A stretch of DNA of 15,582 nt from Paratissierella sp033809995 (GTDB lineage Bacteria > Bacillota > Clostridia > Tissierellales > Tissierellaceae), in assembly GCA_033809995.1 (NCBI GenBank), contig JAPXKQ010000053.1, forward strand, positions 1 to 15,582. Reading direction: 5' to 3'. Under the pieces are notes generated by a model. That model searched no databases. It was given only the letters and a program-made list of their open reading frames with translations, and had not been told where the DNA came from. Of the stretch, positions 7,121 to 13,695 are shown piece by piece; the stretch's first letter is position 1, and every line of letters begins with the position of its first letter. The position numbers and the translations under genes are program-made.

Positions 7121-9094
7121 TTAAATTAGTACACTATTTAAGGTAAATAACACTGCACCATTAGGCTTTACCTTTGTTAATATATTAAATACAGGAGATT
7201 TTTTCCCATAATAGAAGGATACATTTGGATGAACGTATTCGTCTAAAAGCGTCCAATGTTCATTATCTATCCTCTCAGGACTCCCTAGATATACCCATTT
7301 ATCATATACAGAGCCAAAGCTTTTATTCAAATCATATTTTATAATCTGAAAATCCCCTTTCATATTGTAAAGGTTAATGGATATCTTTTTCTCCTTTATC
7401 TTTTCTTGTGTTTTCCCTCCATAGATTACGTCCTCATCAGCTTCTCCAGGGTTAAACAAGAGTATTTGAAATCCTATATCCGATTTTGTAATTATATAGC
7501 CATCTCCTTTTTCTATTATCTCCTCTCCTAGTAATGAAAGAAGCTTAAATGCATAAAAGGATGGTTTGTTTAAGTAATTTGAAGTAAATAGCCCGCTTCC
7601 TCCAAAGAAGGTATCATTGTCCAACACAGTTTCCTTGTAGATTTCATCTATCATTTTCAAAACAATTCTATTATCCTTATGGATATAATTGTACAAAATA
7701 TAAGGTACCATATACATGGTATCGTGTGCCTGGCTAATCTCTTCTTTTGGTAAGGTAGGCTTCAACTCACTTATATCAAAATTTAGCCATTCCTCTACGT
7801 TCACATCATATATATTTGAAAAATTCTCAACGAAATCATCTATAATATGCTTTTCTACACCCTTTGTATTTATAATTGGAAAGAGCTTCAATTCTTTGAT
7901 AAAGTCCAATATATTTTCAACTCTAGTCCAATTTATAAATCGATGGTTTCTTCCCCGATAAATATCCATATCATCAGAAAACAACTTATCTACCAAACAA
8001 TATTTAAATCCTATTTCATTTTGAATTTCTTTGAGTACATGCCTATTTTCTTCTTCTAATAGAAGAGAGCTATCCCCAAGATCTATTAAATTTGGCTTTT
8101 CAAATTCTTGGGTAGACTCTTTATCCAAATCTATATCCAGCTTTATTATTCTATTGTCATAATCGTATCTTTCATAATCCTCTATATAATTTGTTATATA
8201 TGGTAAAGCTTCATTTAATTTAAAAAAGGTAATCTTCTTCATCTTTTCCAATGCTTCATCACTTACCTTATTCTTCTTACGATACTGCATAGGCGTTAAA
8301 TTGTAATGAAGCTTGAAATGCTTGTTATAGTATCTTACATGAGAAAATCCCACTTCCTCAGATATTTCACTTATACTTTTGTCCGAGTCAAGCAGAAGCT
8401 TTGTAGACTCCTCCACCCTTATTTGATTTAAGTATTCGTTAAAGCCAAGACCAAATACATCCTTTATCTTATATGAAAGATATTGGGAACTTAAAAACTC
8501 CTTCTCAGCTATATCTTGTAGACTTACCTTATTCATATAATTGTTACTTAAGTATTTTACAATCCTATGATATCTTTCAAGCTGGTATTCATCATCTTTT
8601 AAACTCTCTTCTTCATAGAAAAGATAGTGAAAATTGTTTAATAAATGATACATCATCTCTAAAAGGTTTTCTTCTATTGCATCCTCATAATCATCTATTT
8701 TAGACATAGTTTCATAGAGTAATATGGATATAAATCTTCTTAAAATATAGTACTTTTCATCTTCTTGGGCTTTATCGTCTGTAGAATTTGTATAGTAAAA
8801 GGTATCCTTTGCATCATCATAGTATTTTTCAAAAAATCCAGGATCTATATCCAAAATAAGTACTAGATTGTCCTTATCATTGGATTTTATTGTAAACACT
8901 TCGTTGGGATTTATAATTTCCATCTCTTTTTCTTCTAGGATATAAGTTTCTGATTCTACACCCAATTCAATACTTCCCCTTAAGACAAAAAGAATCTCTA
9001 TAGAATCCTTCCAATGAATTGGATATTCAATTATATTTGCTAAATGAATATTAATTGGTAAATCCTTTAGATAATCTACAAATTCTTTTCTCAT
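7121..9094 (-). CDS. AraC-family regulator with shortened GH39-like C-terminal domain
   Basis: Cytoplasmic transcription factor of 657 residues. Order of parts: AraC-type cupin fold about 8-90; helical linker about 110-165; two AraC helix-turn-helix units about 175-275 (helices around 'SLQDIAEKEFLSSQYLS' and 'SISEISEEVGFSHVRYYNK'); then a region resembling a GH39 beta-xylosidase. Landmarks of the latter are 'EIGFKYCLVDKLFSDDM' (359-375), 'FGGSGLFTSN' (497-506), 'KPSFYAFKLLSLLG' (510-523) and the beta-domain 'KSFGSVYDKWVYLGSP' (591-606). No NEP acid/base motif is present, and the barrel between about 410 and 455 is much too short, so hydrolase activity is unlikely; a ligand-sensing role is inferred. 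The ATG at 9092-9094 follows AGAGGG. The gene starts 11 bp after the PII-like gene, so it is probably cotranscribed with it. Confidence 0.88.
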   Translation of the reverse strand: MRKEFVDYLKDLPINIHLANIIEYPIHWKDSIEILFVLRGSIELGVESETYILEEKEMEIINPNEVFTIKSNDKDNLVLILDIDPGFFEKYYDDAKDTFYYTNSTDDKAQEDEKYYILRRFISILLYETMSKIDDYEDAIEENLLEMMYHLLNNFHYLFYEEESLKDDEYQLERYHRIVKYLSNNYMNKVSLQDIAEKEFLSSQYLSYKIKDVFGLGFNEYLNQIRVEESTKLLLDSDKSISEISEEVGFSHVRYYNKHFKLHYNLTPMQYRKKNKVSDEALEKMKKITFFKLNEALPYITNYIEDYERYDYDNRIIKLDIDLDKESTQEFEKPNLIDLGDSSLLLEEENRHVLKEIQNEIGFKYCLVDKLFSDDMDIYRGRNHRFINWTRVENILDFIKELKLFPIINTKGVEKHIIDDFVENFSNIYDVNVEEWLNFDISELKPTLPKEEISQAHDTMYMVPYILYNYIHKDNRIVLKMIDEIYKETVLDNDTFFGGSGLFTSNYLNKPSFYAFKLLSLLGEEIIEKGDGYIITKSDIGFQILLFNPGEADEDVIYGGKTQEKIKEKKISINLYNMKGDFQIIKYDLNKSFGSVYDKWVYLGSPERIDNEHWTLLDEYVHPNVSFYYGKKSPVFNILTKVKPNGAVLFTLNSVLI

Positions 9095-9105
9095 ACAATC
9101 CCTCT

Positions 9106-9432
9106 TTAATCTATAAAATCCTCTCTATGATGTAGTCCTAATAGATGAGTTACAGGTACTGAAAATACTATCCCCGTTCCAGGTGCCTTTAAGTTTCCAG
9201 CATCCGCAATAGCTTCCATTATTAATTTATATTTATCAATATCTGCAAGTATTATTATTATTTCCTTTGAAGCCTCAATATGCATATTTAAAAACTTCTT
9301 AGCTTCGGTTTCCCCCGTTCCCCTTCCATAAAATATGGTCGCACCTGTTGCACCTGCTTCTTTTGCTTTTGCTACTACTTTATCAGCTTTTCCCCTCTCA
9401 ACTATTGTTATTATACATTTTATATCAAACAT
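9106..9432 (-). CDS. PII-like signalling protein (P-II family nitrogen regulator type)
   Basis: Small cytoplasmic protein of 108 residues with the ferredoxin-like PII pattern: beta strand 'CIITIVERGKADKVVAKAKEAGATGATIF' (6-34), a short T-loop (about 35-54), a second strand-helix pair 'KEIIIILADIDKYKLIMEAI', and a B-loop-like 'NLKAPGTGIVFSVPV' (80-94). Canonical GlnB/GlnK proteins are a little longer and carry a modifiable Tyr in an extended T-loop. That Tyr and most of the loop are absent here, so control by uridylylation is unlikely. The start ATG (9430-9432) has AAGGAAGGGG upstream, and this overlaps the stop codon of the DUF1538 gene, so translation is coupled. It probably binds a nucleotide or small metabolite and acts on the DUF1538 membrane protein, by analogy with PII control of AmtB. 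The function is not proven. Confidence 0.82.
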   Translation of the reverse strand: MFDIKCIITIVERGKADKVVAKAKEAGATGATIFYGRGTGETEAKKFLNMHIEASKEIIIILADIDKYKLIMEAIADAGNLKAPGTGIVFSVPVTHLLGLHHREDFID

Positions 9433-9447
9433 TTATATACCCCTTCC

Positions 9448-10149
9448 TTAGAATTTTGTAAGTATTCCTAAGACCATTACCGATATCATTGCCCCAATGG
9501 ACGTTAATCCAATTATCCCAAACCCTGCAATAAGAGGGTCTACAGTCTCAATTACACTTGCCAATCCTATTGCCAACGCCATGTTCAATGGAATATTTAC
9601 GGGTCCAGTAGTAGCACTAGCTGTATCCATCGCCAATGCTCCGTAAGGCTCTGGTGCAAAAAATGATAAAATAATAATTAATATGAGTAAAGGAACTATA
9701 ATTTTCACATAGGCAATATTTAACATAATCTTAGTAATTCCTATTGCCATGCCTAATCCAAATCCAATAGCTACTGCATGTATTAATAATTTGTGGGGGA
9801 TTGCTCCTACTGATAACTCCTCTACTTCTAGGGCAAGTACCTTTAAGGCAGGCTCTACTAAGGTCCCAAAATATCCAATTACAAAAGCAATTATAACAAT
9901 TAACCATTTTCTATCCAATATGTATAAATTTCTCCCGACAGACTCACCAATGGGAATTAAACTCATAGTTGTACCTTTCAAAAATAAATGAAGTCCTATT
10001 ACTGCTAAAACAAATCCAATGATAAAATCCTTAACATTATCAATTGGTTTCCTTAAAACTATTAGTTGAAATGCTGCCATTACTGCAGTTAGTGGTAATA
10101 TACCTTTTAACGTCTCCCATAATGGCTCAAGACTGCTTAACAATTTCAT
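9448..10149 (-). CDS. DUF1538 family integral membrane protein
   Basis: A 233-residue polytopic membrane protein with about six or seven hydrophobic segments (near 17-31, 39-59, 84-110, 120-140, 148-165, 185-203 and 207-230). The motifs 'GYFGTLVEPALKVLA' and 'MDTASATTGPVNIPLNMALAIGLASVIE' resemble the conserved blocks of DUF1538, a family predicted to be transporters but without an assigned substrate. The start ATG is 10147-10149, with GAGGAG upstream at a rather long spacing of about ten bases. It is the first gene of a cluster with a PII-like gene (15-bp gap) and an AraC regulator. From memory, DUF1538 genes often come as adjacent pairs beside a PII gene, but only one is present here. The strong promoter at 10183-10211 drives it. 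Confidence 0.82.
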   Translation of the reverse strand: MKLLSSLEPLWETLKGILPLTAVMAAFQLIVLRKPIDNVKDFIIGFVLAVIGLHLFLKGTTMSLIPIGESVGRNLYILDRKWLIVIIAFVIGYFGTLVEPALKVLALEVEELSVGAIPHKLLIHAVAIGFGLGMAIGITKIMLNIAYVKIIVPLLILIIILSFFAPEPYGALAMDTASATTGPVNIPLNMALAIGLASVIETVDPLIAGFGIIGLTSIGAMISVMVLGILTKF

Positions 10150-10182
10150 TCCTATTATTCTCCTCTCTAGTCATTTAAATCC

Positions 10183-10211
10183 ATTATATAATAAAGCTTA
10201 AAGTTTGACAA
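10183..10211 (-). promoter_or_regulatory. SigA-type promoter of the DUF1538-PII-AraC cluster
   Basis: On the minus strand TTGTCA (10206-10211) and TATAAT (10183-10188) are separated by exactly 17 bp, with only one deviation from consensus. The plus strand of the same bases holds a perfect TTGACA at 10205-10210 directed at the divergent TIM-barrel gene. No good -10 is seen at 16-18 bp for that strand. Confidence 0.75.
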
Positions 10212-10261
10212 AGTAATAAATGGGTAAACTGTTACTGATAAATATATTTGGAGGTGGACAA

Positions 10262-10942
10262 ATGGATAAAGAAAAATATATCCCAGAAGTCAAATCACAA
10301 CTTAGATCTAGAATCATAGAGGTCCCACCAGCAATTTATAAGGCAAGCGGAATTAAAGTACTAGGTACAAGAATTAAGTCCCTATTATTTTCAACAGACG
10401 TTGCAATTATTAAAAATACAAATGCAGGTTCCATAATAGCTGTATACCCATTTACTCCACAATTAATTATTACGCAGGCAATATTAGAAGTAGCACCAGT
10501 TCCAGTATTCATAGGCGTTGGTGGTGGGCTTACTACTGGACATCGCTCTGTTCATATAGCACTACAAGCTGAGCTTATGGGTGCTTATGGAGTTGTAGTA
10601 AATGCACCAACTAAAAATGAAGTAATCCATGAAATGAAAGAAAAAATTGATATTCCAATAATTGCTACAGTTGCTTCATTGAAGGATGACTATAGAGGTA
10701 AAATTGAGGCTGGAGTGAGTATATTGAATATCTCAGGGGGTCCAAATACAGCTAATGTAGTTAGACAAATTAGAAATGAATATGGCAAAGAGCTTCCTAT
10801 TATAGCTACAGGTGGTCCTACAGAGGAATCTATATTGGAGACCATTGATGCAGGTGCTAACGCAATTACTTATACACCACCATCATCAGGAGAAATCTTT
10901 GCATCGATTATGGAAAGGTATAGAAGAGGTGAAAGCTATTAG
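10262..10942 (+). CDS. TIM-barrel (beta/alpha barrel) protein, function unknown
   Basis: A 226-residue cytoplasmic protein whose sequence alternates strand and helix like a phosphate-binding beta/alpha barrel: 'VFIGVGGGLTTGH' (82-94), 'AELMGAYGVVVNAPT' (103-117), 'IPIIATVASLKDD' (131-143), 'AGVSILNISGGPNT' (150-163), 'LPIIATGGPTEESI' (178-191) and 'AGANAITYTPPSSGEIF' (197-213). The Gly-rich ends of the last strands resemble the phosphate sites of HisA/HisF- or ThiE-like barrels. I do not recognise a characterised enzyme; such proteins are usually labelled 'hydrolase' or 'barrel domain' without evidence. The start is the ATG at 10262, which has GGAGGTG six bases upstream; an in-frame ATG at 10220 lacks a ribosome site. 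It is divergent from the DUF1538 cluster and shares its control region. Confidence 0.78.
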   Translation: MDKEKYIPEVKSQLRSRIIEVPPAIYKASGIKVLGTRIKSLLFSTDVAIIKNTNAGSIIAVYPFTPQLIITQAILEVAPVPVFIGVGGGLTTGHRSVHIALQAELMGAYGVVVNAPTKNEVIHEMKEKIDIPIIATVASLKDDYRGKIEAGVSILNISGGPNTANVVRQIRNEYGKELPIIATGGPTEESILETIDAGANAITYTPPSSGEIFASIMERYRRGESY

Positions 10943-10944
10943 TT

Positions 10945-11127
10945 CAGACAGGGGAGATGCCCTAACCCAATTTATGAAGTAAATTGATGGTAGGTCATTC
11001 GCAATGAATTCCCAACCTTAATGTGCTCTGCAGGAATTAATTCAGGGGTACCCGAAGGGTGCAATATGTGCAGCTAAAAGGAGCAAACATATTTGATGAA
11101 TGAAACTGCGGACGGTTCGTTTGTCTG
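10945..11127 (+). mobile_element. Short dispersed repeat (copy B) split by a 157-nt structured insert
   Basis: CAGACAGGGGA (10945-10955) and CGGTTCGTTTGTCTG (11113-11127) join to recreate the repeat seen intact at 5597-5623, including complementary ends CAGACA/TGTCTG. The intervening 10956-11112 is therefore an insert. GGA occurs at both junctions, so the exact boundary, or a 3-bp duplication, is ambiguous. The insert has no terminal inverted repeats and no ORF. Such ends would fit a miniature IS200/IS605-type element, but no transposase or known element end was recognised. The insertion itself is well supported; its class is not. Confidence 0.6.
10956..11112 (+). ncRNA. Candidate structured RNA of unknown class
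   Basis: Read on the plus strand, helices fit together without conflict. CAATTTA (10968-10974) pairs with TAAATTG (10980-10986). TCATT (10995-10999) pairs with AATGA (11003-11007). A closing stem TGCAG (11029-11033) pairs with CTGCG (11106-11110), the end pair being U-G. Inside it are GAA/TTC (11034-11043), GTACCC/GGGTGC around a GAA loop (11048-11062), and AATATGT/ACATATT (11063-11093) with an inner GCT/AGC. The unpaired TGATGAATGAAA lies before the closing strand. This resembles a multi-way junction RNA. I could not match it to a known family; partial likenesses to a glycine riboswitch and a TnpB-associated RNA were considered and not accepted. Confidence 0.45.
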
Positions 11128-11179
11128 ATTAGAGGCTCAATATAAGATTAAGACAAAGAAATTGCTTTGAATTTATGAG

Positions 11180-11204
11180 GGGGATGGTATTAGTTACCAT
11201 CTCC
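11180..11204 (+). terminator. Possible terminator of the TIM-barrel/RNA transcript
   Basis: GGGGATGGTA (11180-11189) pairs with TACCATCTCC (11195-11204) as a 10-bp stem with one G-U pair in plus-strand RNA and a 5-nt loop. It is followed by the T-rich TTGATTTATTGTTC. In minus-strand RNA the same position is an A-C mismatch and no T-run follows, so it favours the plus direction. It overlaps the end of the convergent EamA gene. Confidence 0.4.
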
Positions 11205-12092
11205 TTGATTTATTGTTCTTTCTTTCTTACTTAAAAATTCAAATTTTGTTTCGCTAGCCAGTACTGAGATAAATATCGCCATACAGCCAATTATAAACTT
11301 TACTGTCACTTCTTCTTTTAAAAATATGATAGCAATTATACTTCCAAAAACTGCTTCAAGACTCAATATAATAGCAGCATGGGTGGATGACGTGTACCCT
11401 TGAGCTATATTCTGTATAAGAAAAGCAATCAAAGTAGAAAATATTCCTAGATATACTATTGGTATTATCATATCAGTGTTAAACTCTGCTATCTTAGGTT
11501 CGAAAAGAAAAGCACAAACAAATGACAAAATAGTTGCCAGAGATAGTTGCACTACTGATAGTATATAGGGATCTACATCCTTGGCAAAATATCCTACCGT
11601 AACTATTTGGAATGCAAAACAAACAGCACAAAGAAACGATAAGAATTCACCAATTCCAACGTATAAGCTGCTATCCAAACTTAATACCCCAATACCAATA
11701 AAGCAAAGAATTGCTCCAAATACTTCAAAATTATCAGGTCTCTTTTTACTAACTATCCAATATAAAAATGGCACCATGACCACATTTGATGCTGTAAGGA
11801 ATGCTTGTACCCCTACTGTTGTATATTTCAAACCAACCGTTTGAGCAGCAAATCCCAAAAACATAAAAAATCCTACAATCAAACCAACTTTTATATCCAA
11901 TTTTGTAGCCTTTTTCAATCTTCTAATTGAAATTAGCGTAATAGCTATTGTGCCCACTAGAAATCTAAAACCCAATATGTAAAAAGGTGTTAAATGATCC
12001 AATGCATTTTTGGTAACAACAAATCCTGAACCCCATATGATAGCGACAATTAATAGTGAAAAATCCGCATACAATGCCTTTTTATTCTCCAT
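11190..12092 (-). CDS. EamA/DMT family permease
   Basis: Integral membrane transporter of 300 residues with about ten hydrophobic segments arranged as two five-helix EamA repeats. The first repeat starts 'LLIVAIIWGSGFVVTKNAL' with the typical W-G-S/F pattern and contains 'FLGFAAQTVGLKYTTVGVQAFLT'. The second ends 'AIILSLEAVFGSIIAIIFLKEEVT', the diagnostic 'E-x-V-F...G-E' type helix. Members move metabolites, amino acids or drugs; the substrate here is unknown. The ATG at 12090-12092 has GGAGGAG upstream. It stands alone: it is convergent with the TIM-barrel gene and divergent from the cysteine desulfurase gene. Confidence 0.93.
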   Translation of the reverse strand: MENKKALYADFSLLIVAIIWGSGFVVTKNALDHLTPFYILGFRFLVGTIAITLISIRRLKKATKLDIKVGLIVGFFMFLGFAAQTVGLKYTTVGVQAFLTASNVVMVPFLYWIVSKKRPDNFEVFGAILCFIGIGVLSLDSSLYVGIGEFLSFLCAVCFAFQIVTVGYFAKDVDPYILSVVQLSLATILSFVCAFLFEPKIAEFNTDMIIPIVYLGIFSTLIAFLIQNIAQGYTSSTHAAIILSLEAVFGSIIAIIFLKEEVTVKFIIGCMAIFISVLASETKFEFLSKKERTINQGDGN

Positions 12093-12113
12093 TTCATCTC
12101 CTCCAGTTATAAT

Positions 12114-12119
12114 ATTATA
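12114..12119 (-). promoter_or_regulatory. -10 element of the EamA permease gene
   Basis: TATAAT on the minus strand, with a predicted start near 12107, just ahead of the GGAGGAG ribosome site. The hexamer 17 bp upstream (TAGAGT) is a poor -35, so the assignment rests mainly on the -10. Confidence 0.4.
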
Positions 12120-12173
12120 CCTTATCCCTCACCAAAACTCTATTTATAAATATTATATATTAGTGAAACAAAC

Positions 12174-12228
12174 AGGAGATTTCTTCGTTACTCTACGCTC
12201 CAGTCGAAATGACAGTAGTGGAGGAATC
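12174..12228. repeat. Dispersed repeat, 'TGTCATTTCGAC' family, copy 3, with imperfect inverted ends
   Basis: On the minus strand 12214-12174 reads TGTCATTTCGACTGGAG, GCGTAGAGTAACGAAG, then AAATCTCC. A second end, GTAGTGGAGGAATC, follows on the plus strand, so 12178-12192 and 12214-12228 match as inverted repeats at 11 of 15 positions. It lies in the intergenic space in front of the cysteine desulfurase gene, just upstream of that gene's -10. Confidence 0.65.
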
Positions 12229-12236
12229 ACCGGTTT

Positions 12237-12242
12237 TATAAT
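12237..12242 (+). promoter_or_regulatory. -10 element of the cysteine desulfurase gene
   Basis: TATAAT inside TTTTATAATATT, with a start expected near 12249 and a 16-nt leader containing TTAGGGTG. No consensus -35 is found at 16-18 bp. The upstream bases belong to the dispersed repeat, which may have replaced or supplied the promoter's upstream part. Confidence 0.4.
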
Positions 12243-12264
12243 ATTCCAAAGTTAGGGTGATTTT

Positions 12265-13578
12265 ATGTTCAAAAACCTAGTAGTAGGAGATAACTGTGAG
12301 GCTAAACTCCCAAATGGAAACGCCGTACACTATATAAACTTCGACAATGCAGCGACAACTCCTCCTTTTCATTCTGTTATTGATTCCATGGTAGAATTTT
12401 GTCCCACATATGCATCCGTCCATAGGGGTACAGGATTCAAATCCATAATATCCTCGAAGGTTTATGAAGAAGCAAGGGATATAATATTGGATTTTGTAGG
12501 AGGGGATAAGGATTTTCATACTGTAGTATTTCTTAAAAATACAACCGAATGCATAAACAAACTTTCCTATAGATTGAAAGATACCTTAAAGGATAAAATT
12601 GTTTTAGCTACATATATGGAACACCATTCGAATATGCTACCTTGGAGATACAAATACAATACCAGCTTTGTAGATATAGATGAGAAAGGCAGGCTACGTA
12701 TGGATGATTTGGAATATAAGCTTAGGAAATATAATGGAAAGGTGGGTCTTGTAGCTGTTTCTGGTGCTTCAAATGTCACAGGATATATAAACCCAATTTA
12801 TGACATTGCAAGTCTATCGCACAAATATGGGGCAAAGACTTTAGTTGATGGTGCACAGCTTATCCCCCATAGTAAGTTTGATATGAAGCCTATAGATTCA
12901 CCAGAGCACATAGACTATATTGCATTTTCCAGCCATAAAATATATGCCCCATTTGGAGTAGGTGCACTTATTGCCCCAAAAGACACCTTCAAAAATGGAT
13001 ACTCTGAAATGATTGGTGGAGGAACAGTCAAATTCGTATCGATTAATGACGTAATATGGGCAGACGTACCCGCGAAGGAAGAGGCAGGTACCCCTAATCT
13101 AATGGGCGTTGTTGCCTTAATAGAAAGTATCAGGACATTACAAGAAATTGGAATGGAAAAGGTTGAGGAATATGAACGTAGCCTAACACAATATGCTCAT
13201 AATTTGATGAATAAGATACCAAATCTAATTATTTATGATGATATGAATATAGAAAACAAGGTTTCAATTATATCATTTAATATGAAAGGTTTGCACCATA
13301 CTCAACTTGCACATATTCTAGCTGAGGAGGGTGGAATAGCAGTAAGAAATGGATGCTTTTGTGCTCAGCCTTATGTACAAAGATTGCTAGGTATATCTGA
13401 TGAAGATGCTAAAAAATATAGGCAAAATGATAAGGGTGAATTGCCTGGAATGGTGAGAATAAGCTTTGGACTTTATAATGATTATAATGAAATTGATTTA
13501 TTTTATTATTTATTAAATAAAATTGGTGAAAACATTGGATATTATGCTCATAAGTATAGAAATCTCCCTTTAGATTAA
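12265..13578 (+). CDS. Class V aminotransferase, SufS-like cysteine desulfurase
   Basis: PLP enzyme of 437 residues, expected to remove sulfur from L-cysteine as an enzyme-bound persulfide and release alanine. Seen in order: 'INFDNAATTPP' (24-34), 'SVHRGTG' (51-57), 'EHHSNMLPWR' (119-128) with the His that stacks on PLP, Asp195-Gln198 in 'VDGAQ', PLP lysine Lys225 in 'FSSHKIYAPFGVG', and 'VRNGCFCAQP' (360-369), in which Cys366 fits the catalytic position of group II (SufS/CsdA) enzymes. A second Cys, 364, sits where SufS usually has His. The length is slightly above the usual 400-410. No sufU, sufB or sufE is nearby, so a housekeeping SufS is not assured; a specialised sulfur donor to the DsrE-like protein downstream is inferred. 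The ATG follows TTAGGGTG. Confidence 0.9.
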   Translation: MFKNLVVGDNCEAKLPNGNAVHYINFDNAATTPPFHSVIDSMVEFCPTYASVHRGTGFKSIISSKVYEEARDIILDFVGGDKDFHTVVFLKNTTECINKLSYRLKDTLKDKIVLATYMEHHSNMLPWRYKYNTSFVDIDEKGRLRMDDLEYKLRKYNGKVGLVAVSGASNVTGYINPIYDIASLSHKYGAKTLVDGAQLIPHSKFDMKPIDSPEHIDYIAFSSHKIYAPFGVGALIAPKDTFKNGYSEMIGGGTVKFVSINDVIWADVPAKEEAGTPNLMGVVALIESIRTLQEIGMEKVEEYERSLTQYAHNLMNKIPNLIIYDDMNIENKVSIISFNMKGLHHTQLAHILAEEGGIAVRNGCFCAQPYVQRLLGISDEDAKKYRQNDKGELPGMVRISFGLYNDYNEIDLFYYLLNKIGENIGYYAHKYRNLPLD

Positions 13579-13595
13579 ACTAAGGTAATGAGAGA

Positions 13596-13667
13596 GTGGG
13601 TCGCTATGAAAAGAGGGGATTTCTCCACTACGGTCGAAATGACAACTCTATGAAAAGCGACCCCTAC
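13596..13667. repeat. Palindromic 'CCCCTAC' repeat split by a 'TGTCATTTCGACC' repeat
   Basis: GGGTCGCT (13598-13605) and AGCGACCC (13656-13663) are exact inverted arms. Between them lies a 36-nt block (13614-13649) holding the TGTCATTTCGACC repeat on the minus strand, flanked on both sides by the 8-mer ATGAAAAG (13606-13613 and 13650-13657). Removing the block plus one ATGAAAAG restores a simple hairpin with loop ATGAAA followed by CCTACG. This is what insertion with an 8-bp target duplication would leave. Confidence 0.6.
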
Positions 13668-13695
13668 GATTATATCCTTATAGGGAGGAAAACTT

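Noticed and set aside
7100..7124. Terminator after the AraC regulator gene (TTAAGAT/ATCTTAA)
   Set aside because: The stem is only seven AT-rich pairs, it overlaps the stop codon and no T-run follows, so it was not called.
7121..8100. Active beta-xylosidase
   Set aside because: GH39-like sequence is present, but the NEP motif and a large part of the barrel are missing.
11029..11084. Glycine riboswitch resemblance (CCGAAGG, GCAA, then GCTAAAAGGA)
   Set aside because: Several conserved bases match, but the P3 region between GCAA and the CAGG-like element is missing, the second conserved G is C, and there is no second aptamer or downstream glycine gene on the plus strand.
11092..11109. Hammerhead ribozyme core (TGATGA followed by GAAAC)
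   Set aside because: Only two bases separate the two core motifs, so stem II cannot form, and no cleavage-site strand fits.
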